64,000 bases of DNA, taken from the NCBI GenBank assembly GCA_040754335.1, contig JBFMCV010000004.1:186001-250000 (forward strand), in the 5' to 3' direction. Source of the stretch: Thermodesulfobacteriota bacterium (GTDB lineage: Bacteria; Desulfobacterota_D; UBA1144; Nemesobacterales; UBA2774). Below, in pieces: positions 1-8,635 of this stretch; position 1 is the stretch's first letter; every line of letters begins with the position of its first letter. The notes under the pieces are model-generated. The model worked only from the letters and a program-made list of their open reading frames with translations. It was not told where the DNA came from and did not search any database. Made by a program: the position numbers and the translations under genes.

Positions 1-1
1 A

Positions 2-598
2 GCGGTCCAGGCGACGGTCAGACGCAGGGAAGCGTTGTTATGGGAAGCCAAATCCCAGTTTTTCCCCGAAATCTCCGCCACTGCCCAGCTCCTCAGATGG
101 TGGGTGAGGCCGGAAGGGGAAGACAACGAGTTCTTCACGAACTATCTGGTGGGGCTTCAGCTTCAGATGCCGATATTCCAGGGATTTCAGATTTTGAACT
201 CCGTACGCAGAGCTAAAGCACAGCTCGAATCCGCGCGCGCCGCGCTCGAGCTCCAGGAGCAGATCGTCATAAACGAGGTCTGGAATTCTTATTACACTTT
301 TACCACGGCCGTCCAGTCGCTCCAGGCGGCCGACAGTCTCGTCGCGAGCGCCGAGGAGTCCTATAACGCTTCGCTTGCCCGTTTTAAGGCGGGCGTAGGC
401 GATATCGTGGAGCTTCTCAATGCTCAGGCCACGCTAGCTCAGGCGAGGGCGGAGCAGGTACAGTCAAAAACGGACATATTCACGTCTTACGCCGATCTAA
501 TAAATGCGATCGGCACGGATCTTCCGACCCCGGGCATGCCCGAGGAGCTGAGCCCGGCTGAAGAAGGAGGTAATAATCAGGATGATGAATCGAAATAG
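2..598 (+). CDS. TolC-family outer membrane efflux channel, C-terminal part
   Basis: The reading frame is open from the window edge and ends at 598, giving about 198 residues of the C-terminal half of an outer membrane efflux protein (OEP/TolC family). Long Ala/Gln/Glu-rich amphipathic helices are visible, ending in the typical stretch LLNAQATLAQARAEQVQ followed by a short segment with an IGT motif. Such proteins trimerise into an outer membrane beta-barrel with a periplasmic alpha-tunnel and work with an RND pump. The next two genes encode the adaptor and the pump, so this is the exit duct of the same tripartite system. The Shine-Dalgarno sequence of the adaptor lies inside the 3' end of this gene. 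The N-terminus and signal peptide lie outside the window. Confidence 0.9.
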   Translation, partial: AVQATVRRREALLWEAKSQFFPEISATAQLLRWWVRPEGEDNEFFTNYLVGLQLQMPIFQGFQILNSVRRAKAQLESARAALELQEQIVINEVWNSYYTFTTAVQSLQAADSLVASAEESYNASLARFKAGVGDIVELLNAQATLAQARAEQVQSKTDIFTSYADLINAIGTDLPTPGMPEELSPAEEGGNNQDDESK

Positions 599-1766
599 AT
601 CGATACCGGCCCGCCCGGATTTATTAAAAGCAGCGTCGCTTCTCACGCTCCTGGTTTTCATCCTTACGGGGTGCGGCAAGGATGAGAAGAAAGCCCCTCC
701 CGCTATGCCGGTTATAGTGGCTGAAGTGAAGTCCGAGACTGTTCCCCTTTATCTCGAGTACGTCGGGACCACCCAATCCATTCAGACTGTCGACATCAAT
801 GCGAGGGTCGAAGGGTTTCTCGTCAAGAGGGCGTTCAAGGACGGCGCCGATCTTGAGGAAGGGGACCTGCTGTTTGTTATAGACACCAGGCCGTTCGAGG
901 CCTCTCTCCAGCAGGCCCAGGCCCAGCTTGCCGAGGACAGGGCCGCCCTCGCATATGCCGAAGAACAGGTGAGGCGCTATAAGCCCATAGTGGAAAAGGA
1001 ATACATCACGCAGGATACATACGACGGCTATGTAACGAAAGCCGCCGAGGCGAGGGCCGCGGTGGAGGCCGACATGGCCAACGTTACGCAGGCGAAGCTC
1101 AACCTGAGCTACTGTACTATGTATGCGCCTTTCGACGGGCGCATCGGGAGGAGGTACGTGGACGTCGGCAACCTGGTCGGCGCAGCGGGCGCTCCCACGA
1201 AGCTCGCCACCATGGTCCAGCTTGACCCGATGTACGTATATTTCAGCGTCGCCGAGCGCGACATACCCCAGATATTCGAGGAGCACAGCAAGAACGACCT
1301 GACTGTAAGCATCGTGCTGCCCGACGAAAGCAAGCATCCGGAGGACGGCACGATCGATTTCATCAACAACGAGGTCGACGTCAATACGGGGACTATGGAG
1401 ATGAGGGCTGTAGTTCCTAACAGCTCCAAGACCATGCTCCCGGGGCAGTTCGTAAAGGTCCAGCTTCTCCTCAAGGAACAGCCTGGCGCGCTTCTTGTTC
1501 CGCAGCAGGCGATAGGCGAGTTCCAGGGACAGCAATACGTGTACGTCGTCGGCCCCGACAACAAGGTCGAATACAGGAACGTTACGACCGGCTCCGAGTA
1601 CAAGGAGCTCGTCGTTGTCGAGGCCGGGGTCAAAGCGGGAGAAAAGGTCATAACGGAAGGCCTTCAGAAGGTCAAGCCCGGCATGACCGTCGTGCCCGAG
1701 ACCGCTTCCCGGAAATCTCAGGAATCCTCTCCCCACCCTTCGCCACCTGGGGAAAAGGACAAATAA
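582..1766 (+). CDS. RND efflux periplasmic adaptor (membrane fusion protein), lipoprotein
   Basis: 394 residues, the normal size for AcrA/MexA-type adaptors that bridge inner-membrane RND pumps to TolC-like channels. The N-terminus is a lipoprotein signal with lipobox LTGC (Cys31), so the mature protein is predicted to be lipid-anchored in the inner membrane. A barrel-sandwich (lipoyl-like) half, an Ala/Glu-rich helical hairpin at about residues 100-170, a second lipoyl half and beta-barrel domains follow in the usual order. The start overlaps the channel gene by 17 bases; AAGGAGG at 564-570 precedes two adjacent ATG codons (582 and 585), and either could be used. The tail after about residue 370 is Ser/Pro/Lys-rich and probably unstructured. 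Substrate cannot be read from sequence. Confidence 0.93.
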   Translation: MMNRNRSIPARPDLLKAASLLTLLVFILTGCGKDEKKAPPAMPVIVAEVKSETVPLYLEYVGTTQSIQTVDINARVEGFLVKRAFKDGADLEEGDLLFVIDTRPFEASLQQAQAQLAEDRAALAYAEEQVRRYKPIVEKEYITQDTYDGYVTKAAEARAAVEADMANVTQAKLNLSYCTMYAPFDGRIGRRYVDVGNLVGAAGAPTKLATMVQLDPMYVYFSVAERDIPQIFEEHSKNDLTVSIVLPDESKHPEDGTIDFINNEVDVNTGTMEMRAVVPNSSKTMLPGQFVKVQLLLKEQPGALLVPQQAIGEFQGQQYVYVVGPDNKVEYRNVTTGSEYKELVVVEAGVKAGEKVITEGLQKVKPGMTVVPETASRKSQESSPHPSPPGEKDK

Positions 1767-1802
1767 TACAGGGTTCTTTGCAATCATTTAAGGAGATCTG
1801 TT

Positions 1803-4800
1803 TTGGTTGATTTTTTTATACAGCGTCCAGTTCTGGCCACAGTAGTCGCAATATTGATAACACTCGTCGGCGCTATTTCCATACCCATACTGCCGGTTGC
1901 TCAGTTCCCCGACATCGCCCCCCCGACCGTCAACGTTTCGGCGACTTACACGGGCGCGAGCGCCGAGGTCGTTGAGACGACAGTCACCGACCCTATAGAA
2001 GAGCAGATAAACGGCGTCGAGGGTATGACGTATATGGAGTCCTACAGCTCGAACGACGGCACGATGAATATCAACGTCACATTCGAGGTCGGCTATGACC
2101 TCGACATCGCAAATGTAGACGTGACGAACCAGGTCCAGCTTGCGACACCCCTAGTCCCCGAGGAGGTGGGCAAGTACGGCATATCGGTAGAGAAGCAGTC
2201 GCCGAGCCTTATCCTCGCCGTACACCTCATATCCCCCGACGGGAGCCGCGACGAGCTCTTCCTCAGCAACTATATCGGCATCCAGATATACCAGACGCTC
2301 CAGCGTATCCCCGGTGTCGGCAACCTTACGATATGGGGCGAGAGGGAATATTCCATGCGGGTGTGGCTTAACCCGGACAAGATCGCGAGCCTCGGGCTTA
2401 CGGTCGCGGACGTCATCGACGCCATATCCGAGCAGAACCTCCAGGTCGCCGCGGGCGCGATTGGCGAGCCGCCTGTGCCGGATGGACAGCAGTTCCAGTA
2501 CACGATCACCGCGCTCGGCAGGCTCGAGACCGTAGAGCAGTTCGGTGACATAATCGTACGCGCCGAGACGGACGGCACCGTGGTCCGTATAAAAGACGTG
2601 GCCCGGGTGGAACTTGGAGCCCAGAGCTACGACCAGGACAGCCTCCTCGACGGTAAGCCCGCAATCGGGATCGGCATTTATCAGCTCCCGGGCGCAAACG
2701 CCCTCGATGTCGATAAGCAGGTCAGGACCACAATGGAGGAGCTCAAGAAGAACTTTCCATCAGGCGTGGACTACAGGATCGTCTACGATACTACGGAATT
2801 CGTAAAGGCGTCCATCGAGGAGGTGGTAAAGACACTCTTCGAGGCGTTCGTGCTTGTATTCATCGTTGTGTTCGTGTTCCTCCAGAATTTCAGGGCTACG
2901 CTCATTCCCGCAATCACAATACCCGTATCGTTGATAGGAACGTTCGCACTTATAAACGCGTTCGGCTTTTCCATAAACACGCTCAGCCTCTTCGGCCTCG
3001 TACTCGCTATCGGCCTCGTCGTCGACGACGCGATAGTGGTCGTGGAAAATGTCTCGCGTCTCCTCGAGGAAAAGGACCTTTCCCCCAGGGAAGCGACGAG
3101 CGCTGCAATGAAAGAGGTGACGGGGCCTATCGTCGCTACCTCTCTTGTCCTCATGGCGGTATTCGTCCCGGTATCCTTCATGCCCGGCATTTCCGGCCAG
3201 ATGTACAGGCAGTTCGCACTGACTATCGCGTTCTCGGTAGGCATCTCCGCAATAAACGCCCTCACTCTGAGTCCCGCTCTATGCGCGCTATTCCTCCGGA
3301 AGGAGACGGGCGGGAAGTGGTGGTTCTACAGGAAATTCAACGAAGGGTTCGACAGGTTCAGGAACGGCTACCAGGGCCGGGTGAAGGATCTGACCGCGCG
3401 GTGGAAGCTCGTCGTGCTTGTCTTCGCGGTGCTGATGGGTTTAACGGCTTACATGTTCAAGATAGTCCCTACCGGATTTGTCCCCGAGGAAGACCAGGGG
3501 TACTTCATCGTGAATATACAGGGGCCCGAGGGCTCTTCTCTCGAGCGCACGAACGCGACCATGAAGCAGGTATACGACATACTGATAAATACGCCGGGGA
3601 TCGCGCACGTTGTATCCATATCGGGTCTTAACTTCCTTACGTCGAGCTCGGACTCTAACTCGGGCGCCATGTTCCCCGTGCTCGCGCCGTGGAACGAGAG
3701 GAAGTCCAAGGAAACCAAGATCGATTATATTCTTGCCTCCGTGCGGAAGAAGTTCGCGGGGATACAGGGGGCCGAAGTGGTCGCGTTCAACGCCCCCGCC
3801 ATACAGGGCCTGAGCTCGACCGGCGGCTTTCAGTTCGAGCTCGAGGACAGGACCGACCTCGGTCTCGATACCCTTCAGAAGGTTATGGGAGAAATCATAG
3901 AGGCGGGTCAGAAGCGGCCCGAGCTCGTAGGCCTATTCGCATATTTCTCGGTCGATACCCCCGGTCTTTATATCGAGCTCGACAGGACGAAGACGAAGAC
4001 GCAGGGCGTTTCGATCTCGGCGGTATTCCAGGTGCTCCAGAGTTACCTCGGCTCACTTTACGTAAACGACTTCAACCTCTTCGGCCAGGTCTACAAGGTC
4101 TTCATACAGGCGGACCAGCAGTACCGGAACACGATAGACGACATATCGCGCCTGTATGTGCGCACCAACAGAGGGGACCTCGTGCCGCTCGATACGCTCA
4201 TAGACGTGACGAAGATAGTCGGTCCCGAGACGATCACCCATTACAACCTTTACCGCTCGGCCGAGATCGACGGCGACAACGCCCCCGGTTACAGCTCGGG
4301 TCAGGCCATGCAGGCTATGGAGGAGCTCGCGGACGAGTTTATGCCGGAAGGCATGGGGTTCGAATGGTCGGGCATCTCGTATCAGGAAATAAAGGCGGGG
4401 AACCTCGCACCCCTCATATTCGGCCTATCGCTCGTATTCGTTTTCCTCTTCCTGGCAGCGCTCTACGAGAGCTGGGCGATGCCGTTCATGGTCATGCTCG
4501 CGGTTCCCCTCGCTCTCCTGGGCGCGATGACAGCCCAGTGGCTCCGCGGCCTCTCGGACGACATCTACTGCCAGATCGGGCTCGTCATGCTCATAGGTCT
4601 CGCGAGCAAGAACGCGATCCTTATAGTCGAGTTCGCGAAGCAGCGGAGGGAGGAGGGGATGCCGATCCAGGAGGCCGCGATGACGGCCGCCCTCATCAGG
4701 CTGAGACCGATCCTGATGACCGCGTTCGCGTTCATACTCGGCGTATTCCCCCTCGTAGTCGCATCAGGGGCGGGCGCCAACAGCCGTCATTCGTTAGGGA

Positions 4801-4913
4801 CGGCCGTATTCGGCGGCATGATAGTCTCAACTCTCCTGAGCCTCATCATCGTGCCCGTATTCTACGTGATAATCGAGTCTCTCAGAGAGCGCGGATCGAG
4901 CAAACCGGCTTAG
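1803..4913 (+). CDS. RND multidrug efflux pump, AcrB/MexB (HAE1) type
   Basis: 1036 residues, the usual length of HAE1-family proton-driven pumps, starting VDFFIQRPV as AcrB-like proteins do. The TM4 proton-relay pair is present in GLVVDDAIVVVENV and the TM10 lysine in GLASKNAILIVEF, so the transport machinery looks intact. Two large periplasmic loops separate TM1/TM2 and TM7/TM8. The start is a TTG preceded by AAGGAG (1790-1795) with a spacing of 7; no upstream ATG fits. It lies 36 bases downstream of the adaptor and is the last gene of the operon. Drug range is not predictable here; hydrophobic compounds or bile-like detergents are typical for the family. The C-terminal tail is short and charged. 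Confidence 0.95.
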   Translation: MVDFFIQRPVLATVVAILITLVGAISIPILPVAQFPDIAPPTVNVSATYTGASAEVVETTVTDPIEEQINGVEGMTYMESYSSNDGTMNINVTFEVGYDLDIANVDVTNQVQLATPLVPEEVGKYGISVEKQSPSLILAVHLISPDGSRDELFLSNYIGIQIYQTLQRIPGVGNLTIWGEREYSMRVWLNPDKIASLGLTVADVIDAISEQNLQVAAGAIGEPPVPDGQQFQYTITALGRLETVEQFGDIIVRAETDGTVVRIKDVARVELGAQSYDQDSLLDGKPAIGIGIYQLPGANALDVDKQVRTTMEELKKNFPSGVDYRIVYDTTEFVKASIEEVVKTLFEAFVLVFIVVFVFLQNFRATLIPAITIPVSLIGTFALINAFGFSINTLSLFGLVLAIGLVVDDAIVVVENVSRLLEEKDLSPREATSAAMKEVTGPIVATSLVLMAVFVPVSFMPGISGQMYRQFALTIAFSVGISAINALTLSPALCALFLRKETGGKWWFYRKFNEGFDRFRNGYQGRVKDLTARWKLVVLVFAVLMGLTAYMFKIVPTGFVPEEDQGYFIVNIQGPEGSSLERTNATMKQVYDILINTPGIAHVVSISGLNFLTSSSDSNSGAMFPVLAPWNERKSKETKIDYILASVRKKFAGIQGAEVVAFNAPAIQGLSSTGGFQFELEDRTDLGLDTLQKVMGEIIEAGQKRPELVGLFAYFSVDTPGLYIELDRTKTKTQGVSISAVFQVLQSYLGSLYVNDFNLFGQVYKVFIQADQQYRNTIDDISRLYVRTNRGDLVPLDTLIDVTKIVGPETITHYNLYRSAEIDGDNAPGYSSGQAMQAMEELADEFMPEGMGFEWSGISYQEIKAGNLAPLIFGLSLVFVFLFLAALYESWAMPFMVMLAVPLALLGAMTAQWLRGLSDDIYCQIGLVMLIGLASKNAILIVEFAKQRREEGMPIQEAAMTAALIRLRPILMTAFAFILGVFPLVVASGAGANSRHSLGTAVFGGMIVSTLLSLIIVPVFYVIIESLRERGSSKPA

Positions 4914-4974
4914 GGTTTTGGCATCTTTTCTCGAATCCGTAGGAACGGCCTCACACCGCGATTAACAGACCCAC

Positions 4975-5000
4975 GCATCCTGAGCTTGTCGAAGGATGTC
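4975..5000. repeat. Short intergenic dyad repeat, CATCCTGAGCTTGTCGAAGGATG type
   Basis: The imperfect palindrome ATCCT-N11-AGGAT sits within the well-known kind of short dispersed intergenic repeat seen in many bacterial genomes. It is followed by ATTGCGAGGAACGGTTGCGA, another frequent intergenic element. A degenerate, inverted relative lies at 31161-31180. Confidence 0.5.
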
Positions 5001-5153
5001 ATTGCGAGGAACGGTTGCGAACAAGCGAGCAACCGGACGCCACTGGCTGATTGCAAGTACGCTCATCGATTGATGCACAAGGGTAATACAACCCAAAATA
5101 CGAAGTGTGCGACCGCGGCAATCTTATCTTTTCGTCGTTTTTTTATTTTTGTC

Positions 5154-5185
5154 ATCCTGAAACAAGTTCAGGATCTCGTTTTTTG
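5154..5185 (+). repeat. Hairpin repeat followed by CTCGTTTTTT (terminator-like)
   Basis: ATCCTGAA-ACAAG-TTCAGGAT forms a perfect 8-bp stem with a 5-nt loop, followed at once by CTCG and a run of T. A second copy of the same architecture with a compensated base-pair change is at 25929-25958. It is 240 bases downstream of the RND pump gene and could terminate that operon. Confidence 0.5.
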
Positions 5186-5195
5186 TCCTTTCATT

Positions 5196-5216
5196 CCCTC
5201 CTTTGTAAAAGGAGGG
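5196..5216. repeat. CCCTCCTT / AAGGAGGG hairpin
   Basis: A perfect 8-bp stem with loop TGTAA, followed by AGGGAGGATTTTTTG. It resembles a common intergenic repeat of pyrimidine-rich sequence mirrored by AAGGAGGGG. No gene function is implied. Confidence 0.4.
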
Positions 5217-5297
5217 GTAGGGAGGATTTTTTGTTGTCATCCCCGAATGTTTTAATCGTGAATCTCAACTTTTATCCTGCATCCCGCATCACACTTG

Positions 5298-5948
5298 CTA
5301 CTTCAGCACCTCCCCCGTCTTCTCGCTCCATAGGAGCAGGTCGAGCTCGTCGAACGGTATGCCTATATCTTCCGCAAATTGCTTGAAGCTGTTTTCTATA
5401 GCGATATACCTGTCCCTCGTGCCGGGCGGCTTCGGGCTCCCGATCACACCGAGCTCGCACAGCGTATTCAGTATATGCCTGTCGAGAATTGCGTAACCCT
5501 TATAGCCGATGTTCCTCAGGAAATGGCTCGACTCCTTGTACCCTATACCCTTGATGTCCTTGTCCCGGGCGAAGTAGTCTCTCCTTTCGAGAGGGTCTCC
5601 GAACGATTCGATCAGGTCCCTCAGCCTGAACCCGTGCTCGCGTCTTAGATACTCCCTGGTGTGGATTATGTAATCCGGTCTATATTTGGGGAACCTGTGG
5701 ATTCCTTTTAGTCTGCTGCTCAGTTTTCTGAGGCTCCCTTCGAGGAGTATATCCCTCAAAGCATCGATGGACCTTAACCCCATCCTGGCGCTCGCCCCGG
5801 CCGTGCATATGCAGAACGCGAGCTCTTCGAATATCCTCCTGTCATCGCCATACCTGTAAACGTCCCGGAATTCTTCGAGCCTCTCCCTGATAATCCCCCT
5901 CTTCGCTTTATAGGAGACCCTTAGCTTATCGCAAAGTTCTTTATTCAT
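5298..5948 (-). CDS. ogg: 8-oxoguanine DNA glycosylase/AP lyase, Ogg2 type
   Basis: 216 residues with the helix-hairpin-helix GPD fold of the Ogg2 family, bifunctional glycosylases that excise 8-oxoguanine and cut the abasic site by beta-elimination. The hairpin motif is KGIGYKESSHFL with catalytic Lys138, and the catalytic Asp156 lies in AILDRHIL. Length and motif spacing match Ogg2 proteins, which are commonest in archaea and thermophiles but occur in scattered bacteria. The gene is single, transcribed towards the efflux operon, and starts at the ATG at 5948. An adenine glycosylase (MutY) is unlikely because no C-terminal iron-sulphur cysteines are present. Confidence 0.9.
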   Translation of the reverse strand: MNKELCDKLRVSYKAKRGIIRERLEEFRDVYRYGDDRRIFEELAFCICTAGASARMGLRSIDALRDILLEGSLRKLSSRLKGIHRFPKYRPDYIIHTREYLRREHGFRLRDLIESFGDPLERRDYFARDKDIKGIGYKESSHFLRNIGYKGYAILDRHILNTLCELGVIGSPKPPGTRDRYIAIENSFKQFAEDIGIPFDELDLLLWSEKTGEVLK

Positions 5949-6000
5949 TTATCACTGCCGTGGGAGGGTATGGATACTGCTCGCGGGATGCTCGACGGTT

Positions 6001-8448
6001 TTATTTGTAGATAGTGAGGCTCACTCCCGGAGTCAGCTCCGCTGATCTCAGGTTGTTCCACTTCTGGATGCTCGCTACGGACACGTTGTGCCTGCTAGCG
6101 ATCTCCCAGAGCGTATCGCCTTTCTTGACCCTGTAGCTGATAACATCGCTGCTGCTCGAGAATGATTTCGACGAGGCGTAACTTCCGTTCGGTATTACGA
6201 GCACCTGCCCCGATCTTATTACGGAGCCGTTCAGGTTGTTGGCGCTCTTTAACGACGACAGTGCGACGCCGTGCTTTTCCGCTATGCCGCCTAGCGTGTC
6301 GCCCGGCTGCACTCTGTATTTGCTTGTAGCAACGCTCGCTGTCTCTACACTCGCACTCGAATACGATGCGCTCGACGTTCCGGGAATAGTCAGAACCTGC
6401 CCGTACTTGATAACGGAGCCGTTCAGGTTATTGGCGCTCTGTATGGACGCGACCGATACGCCGAACTTCCGCGAGATGCTGCCTAAGGTATCCCCTCGTG
6501 CGACTGTGTATTTGCTTCCGGCGCCGTTATAGCGCTCTCTCTCAGAGACCTCGGTGCCGGTAGAGGCCGTCGAGGAGGTCCCGGGTATGGTCAATACCTC
6601 TCCCCGTTTTACCACTGTACCCCTCATATTATTAGCGCTCTGTATGGATGCGGTTGATACGCCGTGCTTCGCGGCTATCTTCCCGAGCGTGTCTCCCGAT
6701 TTTACCGTATAGCGCGTCGAGGAGCGGGTAGTTGAAGTCCGTGAAGCCGCCGCAGTCGAGGTTACGGAAGAATCGTCGTATCTACCTTCCGAGCTCGCTA
6801 TATATGTGCTTCCGTCGGTTATGTAGGGTATGTCCAATACCTGTCCCGACATTATCGTCGATCCCTTGATGCCGTTTGCACGCTTTATTGTCGATATGCT
6901 GACGTTATATTTCGCCGCAATCCCGCCCAGCGTCTCGCCCGGATTCACCATATGTTTGGCTATCCTGGTGGAGCTGGTCGTCACGACATCGGTATCGTAA
7001 TAACGGCCCGTGGCTCCAGGGATCGTGAGCACCTGTCCCGACCTTATCATGGAGCTCCTCAGGTTGTTGGCGTTCTTTATAGAAGCGATGCTCACCCTGT
7101 GCCTGGCTGCTATAGCGCCCAGTGTGTCTCCGCGCCTCACCCTGTACTCGACGGTAGTACCGCCTCCGTCATTCGACGCGTATGAGCTCGACGGCCCTGA
7201 GAGTCCGGGTATAGTCAGCACCTGACCCGTTCTGATGGTCGAGCTTCTCATGCCGTTTGCTCTTTTTATGCTCGACACGCTGACGCCGTAGCGTGCGGCT
7301 ATCCTGCCGAGGGTCTCCCCGCGCCTGACCTTATGCGTGCCTCCTACGCTCCTCTGGGCAATTACCGGGTTTACGTCTTTGAGGGCATAGAGCTCTTTAC
7401 TCTTCTGGGACGCGATGGTCGAATACCCCTGGGGGACGTTTATCTGGTAAGGACCTCCGGGAGGTGTCGCGTTGAGGAGGATCGCGGGATTGAGCTCGAC
7501 GAGCGTGTAATGGCTCACACCTATTACTCTCGCTATGTCGTTGAGGCTCTTTTGAGGAGGAACCATCACCGTCTCGTAGAATTCGGCTTCGTGATAGTCG
7601 ATTCCGACGAACCCGTACTTATCCGGGCTCTTGGCTATGATGAGAGCGGCCATGAGCTTGGGGACGTAGTTCTTGGTCTCGGTCGGCAGAGTGAACTCGG
7701 AGATCTGCCAGAAGTCGTTGATCTGATATTTGTCTATGGCCGCCTGGACACGGTCCTCCCCGCAGTTATAGCCGGCTGCGGCGAGCTCCCAGGACTGGAA
7801 CATTGCGTAGAGGTCGCTAAGGTAATCCGCTGCGGCGTTGGTTGACTTTCGCGGGTCCATCCTCTCGTCCACCCAGGAGTCGACCCTGAGACCGTATCGG
7901 AGTGCGGTGGGCTTTATGAACTGCCACGGCCCTACGGCTGCGCTCCTGGATTCGGCCTTGACGTTGAACCCGCTTTCTATCATTGCGAGATATACGAGGT
8001 CAGTAGGCATCCCTCTCTGCGAGAGGATCTCCTTCATCAGCGGGATGAACTTACCCGATCGTTCGAGCCATATGCTGAAAGACCTCCGCCCCTGGTTCTG
8101 AAAATAAACCATGTAGTGGATTACCTTGTCGTTGAGCACCACCGGTATCTCTTTTTCGGTTTCGGGGGCGACGTCCGGGAACTGTTCGAATATGTTCTCG
8201 ATGTAATAATAGGTCTTCCAGCCCTGCACCTGAGGATTGAGGATGAAAAAGCTCGACCTCACGTCTTCTGTGGTCTCGTCTCCGGTATCCTCGTCGACTA
8301 TTTTGATTTCGGAATCGATTTCCGTGTCCTCGAGTCTGATTCCGGAAATCGCCGGACCTGACATGCCGGTACTGGGTGACTTGGCTCCGCAACCGATCAG
8401 AAGGAGAGTTATAACGGCGGCAACAGGGAGTAAGTGCTTGTAAAACAT
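6001..8448 (-). CDS. mltD: MltD-like membrane-bound lytic transglycosylase with seven LysM repeats
   Basis: From the ATG at 8448 the product has 815 residues. It starts with a lipoprotein signal (lipobox LIGC, Cys20), then an N-terminal linker, an SLT/goose-lysozyme-like domain at roughly residues 115-240 with the catalytic Glu in AMIESGF and the GPWQF and AAGYNCG motifs, and a C-terminal half made of seven LysM domains, each beginning like YRVRRGDTLG and ending VLTIP, separated by Ser/Thr-rich linkers. It should cleave peptidoglycan glycan strands to 1,6-anhydromuropeptides in the periplasm. MltD usually has two or three LysM modules, so this one is unusually long. A TTG 51 bases upstream would put hydrophilic residues before the signal and is less likely. 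No Shine-Dalgarno sequence is visible; see the inverted repeat spanning the start. Confidence 0.92.
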   Translation of the reverse strand: MFYKHLLPVAAVITLLLIGCGAKSPSTGMSGPAISGIRLEDTEIDSEIKIVDEDTGDETTEDVRSSFFILNPQVQGWKTYYYIENIFEQFPDVAPETEKEIPVVLNDKVIHYMVYFQNQGRRSFSIWLERSGKFIPLMKEILSQRGMPTDLVYLAMIESGFNVKAESRSAAVGPWQFIKPTALRYGLRVDSWVDERMDPRKSTNAAADYLSDLYAMFQSWELAAAGYNCGEDRVQAAIDKYQINDFWQISEFTLPTETKNYVPKLMAALIIAKSPDKYGFVGIDYHEAEFYETVMVPPQKSLNDIARVIGVSHYTLVELNPAILLNATPPGGPYQINVPQGYSTIASQKSKELYALKDVNPVIAQRSVGGTHKVRRGETLGRIAARYGVSVSSIKRANGMRSSTIRTGQVLTIPGLSGPSSSYASNDGGGTTVEYRVRRGDTLGAIAARHRVSIASIKNANNLRSSMIRSGQVLTIPGATGRYYDTDVVTTSSTRIAKHMVNPGETLGGIAAKYNVSISTIKRANGIKGSTIMSGQVLDIPYITDGSTYIASSEGRYDDSSVTSTAAASRTSTTRSSTRYTVKSGDTLGKIAAKHGVSTASIQSANNMRGTVVKRGEVLTIPGTSSTASTGTEVSERERYNGAGSKYTVARGDTLGSISRKFGVSVASIQSANNLNGSVIKYGQVLTIPGTSSASYSSASVETASVATSKYRVQPGDTLGGIAEKHGVALSSLKSANNLNGSVIRSGQVLVIPNGSYASSKSFSSSSDVISYRVKKGDTLWEIASRHNVSVASIQKWNNLRSAELTPGVSLTIYK

Positions 8449-8527
8449 TGGCTTTTTTTTATCATAATTTGGTTTGAATGTCAATGGATTGAGATGCAAA
8501 TTTAAGCGCTCTTCTTAAAAAAGCCAA
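8448..8527 (-). promoter_or_regulatory. Inverted repeat that can pair across the mltD-like start codon
   Basis: On the transcript strand TTGGCTTTTTT (8527-8517) is fully complementary over 11 bases to AAAAAAGCCAA (8458-8448), whose last A is the first base of the ATG. The loop would be 58 nt. Pairing would bury the initiation site of a gene that has no Shine-Dalgarno sequence. Function is inferred from complementarity only. Confidence 0.4.
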
Positions 8528-8635
8528 ACATCACGCTGAATAATATCGACTTCCCGTCTGCACTCTGATTGATTTCTGCGCCGTTTTTAAGGCTCAGAAT
8601 CTTGTCGTGAAGATTTTATTTACGTGATTTTCTCT

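Larger units (their letters stand above)
4914..5297. other. Gene-free stretch between efflux operon and ogg, with repeat remnants
   Basis: About 380 bases without a credible gene; short open frames here have no family features. It holds three short dyad repeats (annotated separately): a variant of the widespread CATCCTGAGCTTGTCGAAGGATG-type element at 4975-5000 followed by an ATTGCGAGGAACGG-like stretch, a hairpin with a T-run at 5154-5185, and a CCCTCCTT/AAGGAGGG hairpin at 5196-5216. The two flanking genes converge, so the hairpins may also end transcription. Confidence 0.6.

Noticed and set aside
624-1787. Long minus-strand frame of 387 codons opposite the efflux adaptor
   Set aside because: It is a shadow of a well supported gene, with no family features and no ribosome site.
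3689-4942. 417-codon plus-strand frame inside the RND pump gene
   Set aside because: Its Arg/Gly/Pro-rich composition is typical of a second-frame shadow in GC-rich coding DNA, and the pump is intact.
6001-7330. Regularly spaced similar DNA segments resembling a repeat array
   Set aside because: They encode the LysM domains of one protein, with diverged repeats of about 180-260 bases; not a CRISPR array.
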